From Planctomycetales bacterium (GTDB lineage: Bacteria > Planctomycetota > Planctomycetia > Planctomycetales > Planctomycetaceae), in contig JAGVKR010000397.1 in assembly GCA_020050375.1 (NCBI GenBank), forward strand, positions 1 to 7,603: 7,603 nt of DNA, read 5' to 3'. The position numbers and the translations under genes were made by a program. Shown here piece by piece: positions 7,139-7,603 of the stretch; position 1 is the first letter of the stretch; each line of letters starts with the position of its first letter. The notes below the pieces were generated by a model. The model was not told the DNA's origin and made no database searches. It saw nothing but the letters and a program-made list of their open reading frames with translations.

Positions 7139-7159
7139 GACAACGGACAACGCGCAACG
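7139..7159. repeat. Three short 7-bp tandem units upstream of the DUF1501 gene
   Basis: The plus strand reads gacaacg, gacaacg, cgcaacg in direct succession. On the transcribed strand of DUF1501 this gives repeated CGTTGTC within about 35 nt upstream of its start codon. It could be a chance low-complexity run or a leader element; three units are too few to decide. Confidence 0.4.
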
Positions 7160-7220
7160 CAACTTTGATGTGTGCATGATACCGTTCATCGACGCGAACC
7201 GGCAAGAGACATGTTGCCTT

Positions 7221-7270
7221 GTCGCCTTTCGCTCCGCGAAAGGGCGTTCTTTCGCGGAGCGAAAGACGAC
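7221..7270. repeat. Nested perfect palindrome (hairpin made of two self-complementary arms)
   Basis: Arm 7226-7242 (ctttcgctccgcgaaag) is the exact reverse complement of arm 7249-7265 (ctttcgcggagcgaaag), with a 6-nt loop ggcgtt. Outside this, gtcg (7221-7224) pairs with cgac (7267-7270) after one mismatch. Each 17-nt arm is itself a hairpin: ctttcgc and gcgaaag pair around a 3-nt loop (tcc or gga). The element can therefore fold as one long stem or two small stems. It lies in the gap between the end of the amidohydrolase gene and DUF1501. It could reduce read-through or stabilise the upstream mRNA, but no T-run follows on either strand, so it is not a standard intrinsic terminator. A dispersed REP-like element is the main alternative. 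Confidence 0.85.
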
Positions 7271-7290
7271 ACTCATGGATACGCCGCCCC

Positions 7291-7603
7291 TCACGGTGCG
7301 AAGAACACTCGCTCCGCCGTCTTGCGGAGGATCCACTCTTTGTCGTCGGCCTTCAGGAAATCGAGGCCGTTTCGGATGAGGTCGATCGACTGCTGGTAGG
7401 TGTGATCCACCACCTGGTAGGGACAATCGGTGGCCCACATCAGCCGTTCGGGGCCGAAGGCTTCATGCACCTGCTTGATCATCGGTCCGAGATCGAGATA
7501 CGGCGGCTTCTTTTTGCCGAGCGCGTAGAACGCCGAGACCTTCACCGTCACATTCTTGTGCTGCGACATGTCGCAGAGCGCTTTGACTTCGGCCGTTTTG
7601 ATC
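7291..7603 (-). CDS. Amidohydrolase family (amidohydrolase_2) protein, C-terminal part, cut by the window edge
   Basis: The frame is open from the right edge to a TGA complementary to 7291-7293, giving about 104 C-terminal residues; an internal ATG at 7569 is not taken as the start because the frame continues upstream (IKTAEVKALCDM). The tail shows the final strands and helices of a TIM-barrel metal-dependent hydrolase of the PF04909 type: NVTVKVSAFYAL (barrel strand), FGPERLMWATDCPYQ (strand 8 with the metal or catalytic Asp in ATDCP), then TYQQSIDLIRNGLDFL and a closing helix WILRKTAERVFF, the usual end of the family. Many relatives have G-S-D-x-P at this place. Such enzymes hydrolyse or decarboxylate cyclic or aromatic compounds and lactones; the substrate cannot be told from the tail. 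It is followed on the same strand by the nested palindrome and then DUF1501. Confidence 0.88.
   Translation of the reverse strand, partial: IKTAEVKALCDMSQHKNVTVKVSAFYALGKKKPPYLDLGPMIKQVHEAFGPERLMWATDCPYQVVDHTYQQSIDLIRNGLDFLKADDKEWILRKTAERVFFAP

Noticed and set aside
5986..7179. A 397-codon open frame on the plus strand, opposite DUF1501
   Set aside because: DUF1501 motifs are unambiguous on the minus strand, and the plus frame shows no family motifs or start signals.
7221..7270. The palindrome as a CRISPR repeat or a classic intrinsic terminator
   Set aside because: There is only one copy with no spacer array, and neither strand has a T-run after the stem.

Overview
The window looks like a chromosomal segment of a planctomycete. 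This rests on high GC in most genes (about 60-70% in lines counted by hand), a DUF1501 protein and a Gfo/Idh/MocA-family protein that both carry twin-arginine (Tat) leaders, and a bacterial formylmethanofuran:H4MPT formyltransferase. That combination is typical of Planctomycetota such as Pirellula/Rhodopirellula-type lineages. The genus cannot be named from the sequence.

Layout. (1) Positions 1-612, minus strand: the first 204 codons of a formyltransferase (Ftr/FhcD) of the tetrahydromethanopterin C1 pathway; its 3' end lies off the left edge. (2) Positions 613-830: a divergent intergenic region. (3) Positions 831-2666, plus strand: a 611-residue secreted protein with a signal peptide, probably an alpha-helical, polysaccharide-related protein of no family I can name. 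(4) Positions 2727-2945, plus strand: a short DUF433 protein, apparently without its usual toxin-like partner and with a possibly frameshifted C terminus. (5) Positions 3012-7603, minus strand: five genes in one direction. In transcription order these are an amidohydrolase (C-terminal part only), a DUF1501 protein, a 106-residue hypothetical protein, a Gfo/Idh/MocA oxidoreductase and a 322-residue hypothetical protein. Gaps between the last four are only 45-55 bp, so they may be co-transcribed. A gap of about 165 bp containing a strong nested palindrome separates the amidohydrolase from DUF1501.

How the genes may fit together. The secreted protein, the two Tat-exported proteins and the amidohydrolase fit the catabolic, cell-envelope-linked enzyme sets common in planctomycetes. 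The formyltransferase belongs to cytoplasmic formaldehyde/formate metabolism. A link between the two is only inferred from proximity. The two hypothetical genes between and after the Tat genes have clearly lower GC (about 50%) and no export signal. They look like later insertions or genes under different selection.

No RNA gene, CRISPR array, insertion sequence or phage gene was seen. I did not find convincing evidence of a wholly new multi-gene system. The best leads are the low-GC small genes, the nested palindrome, the unassigned secreted protein and the orphan DUF433 gene.
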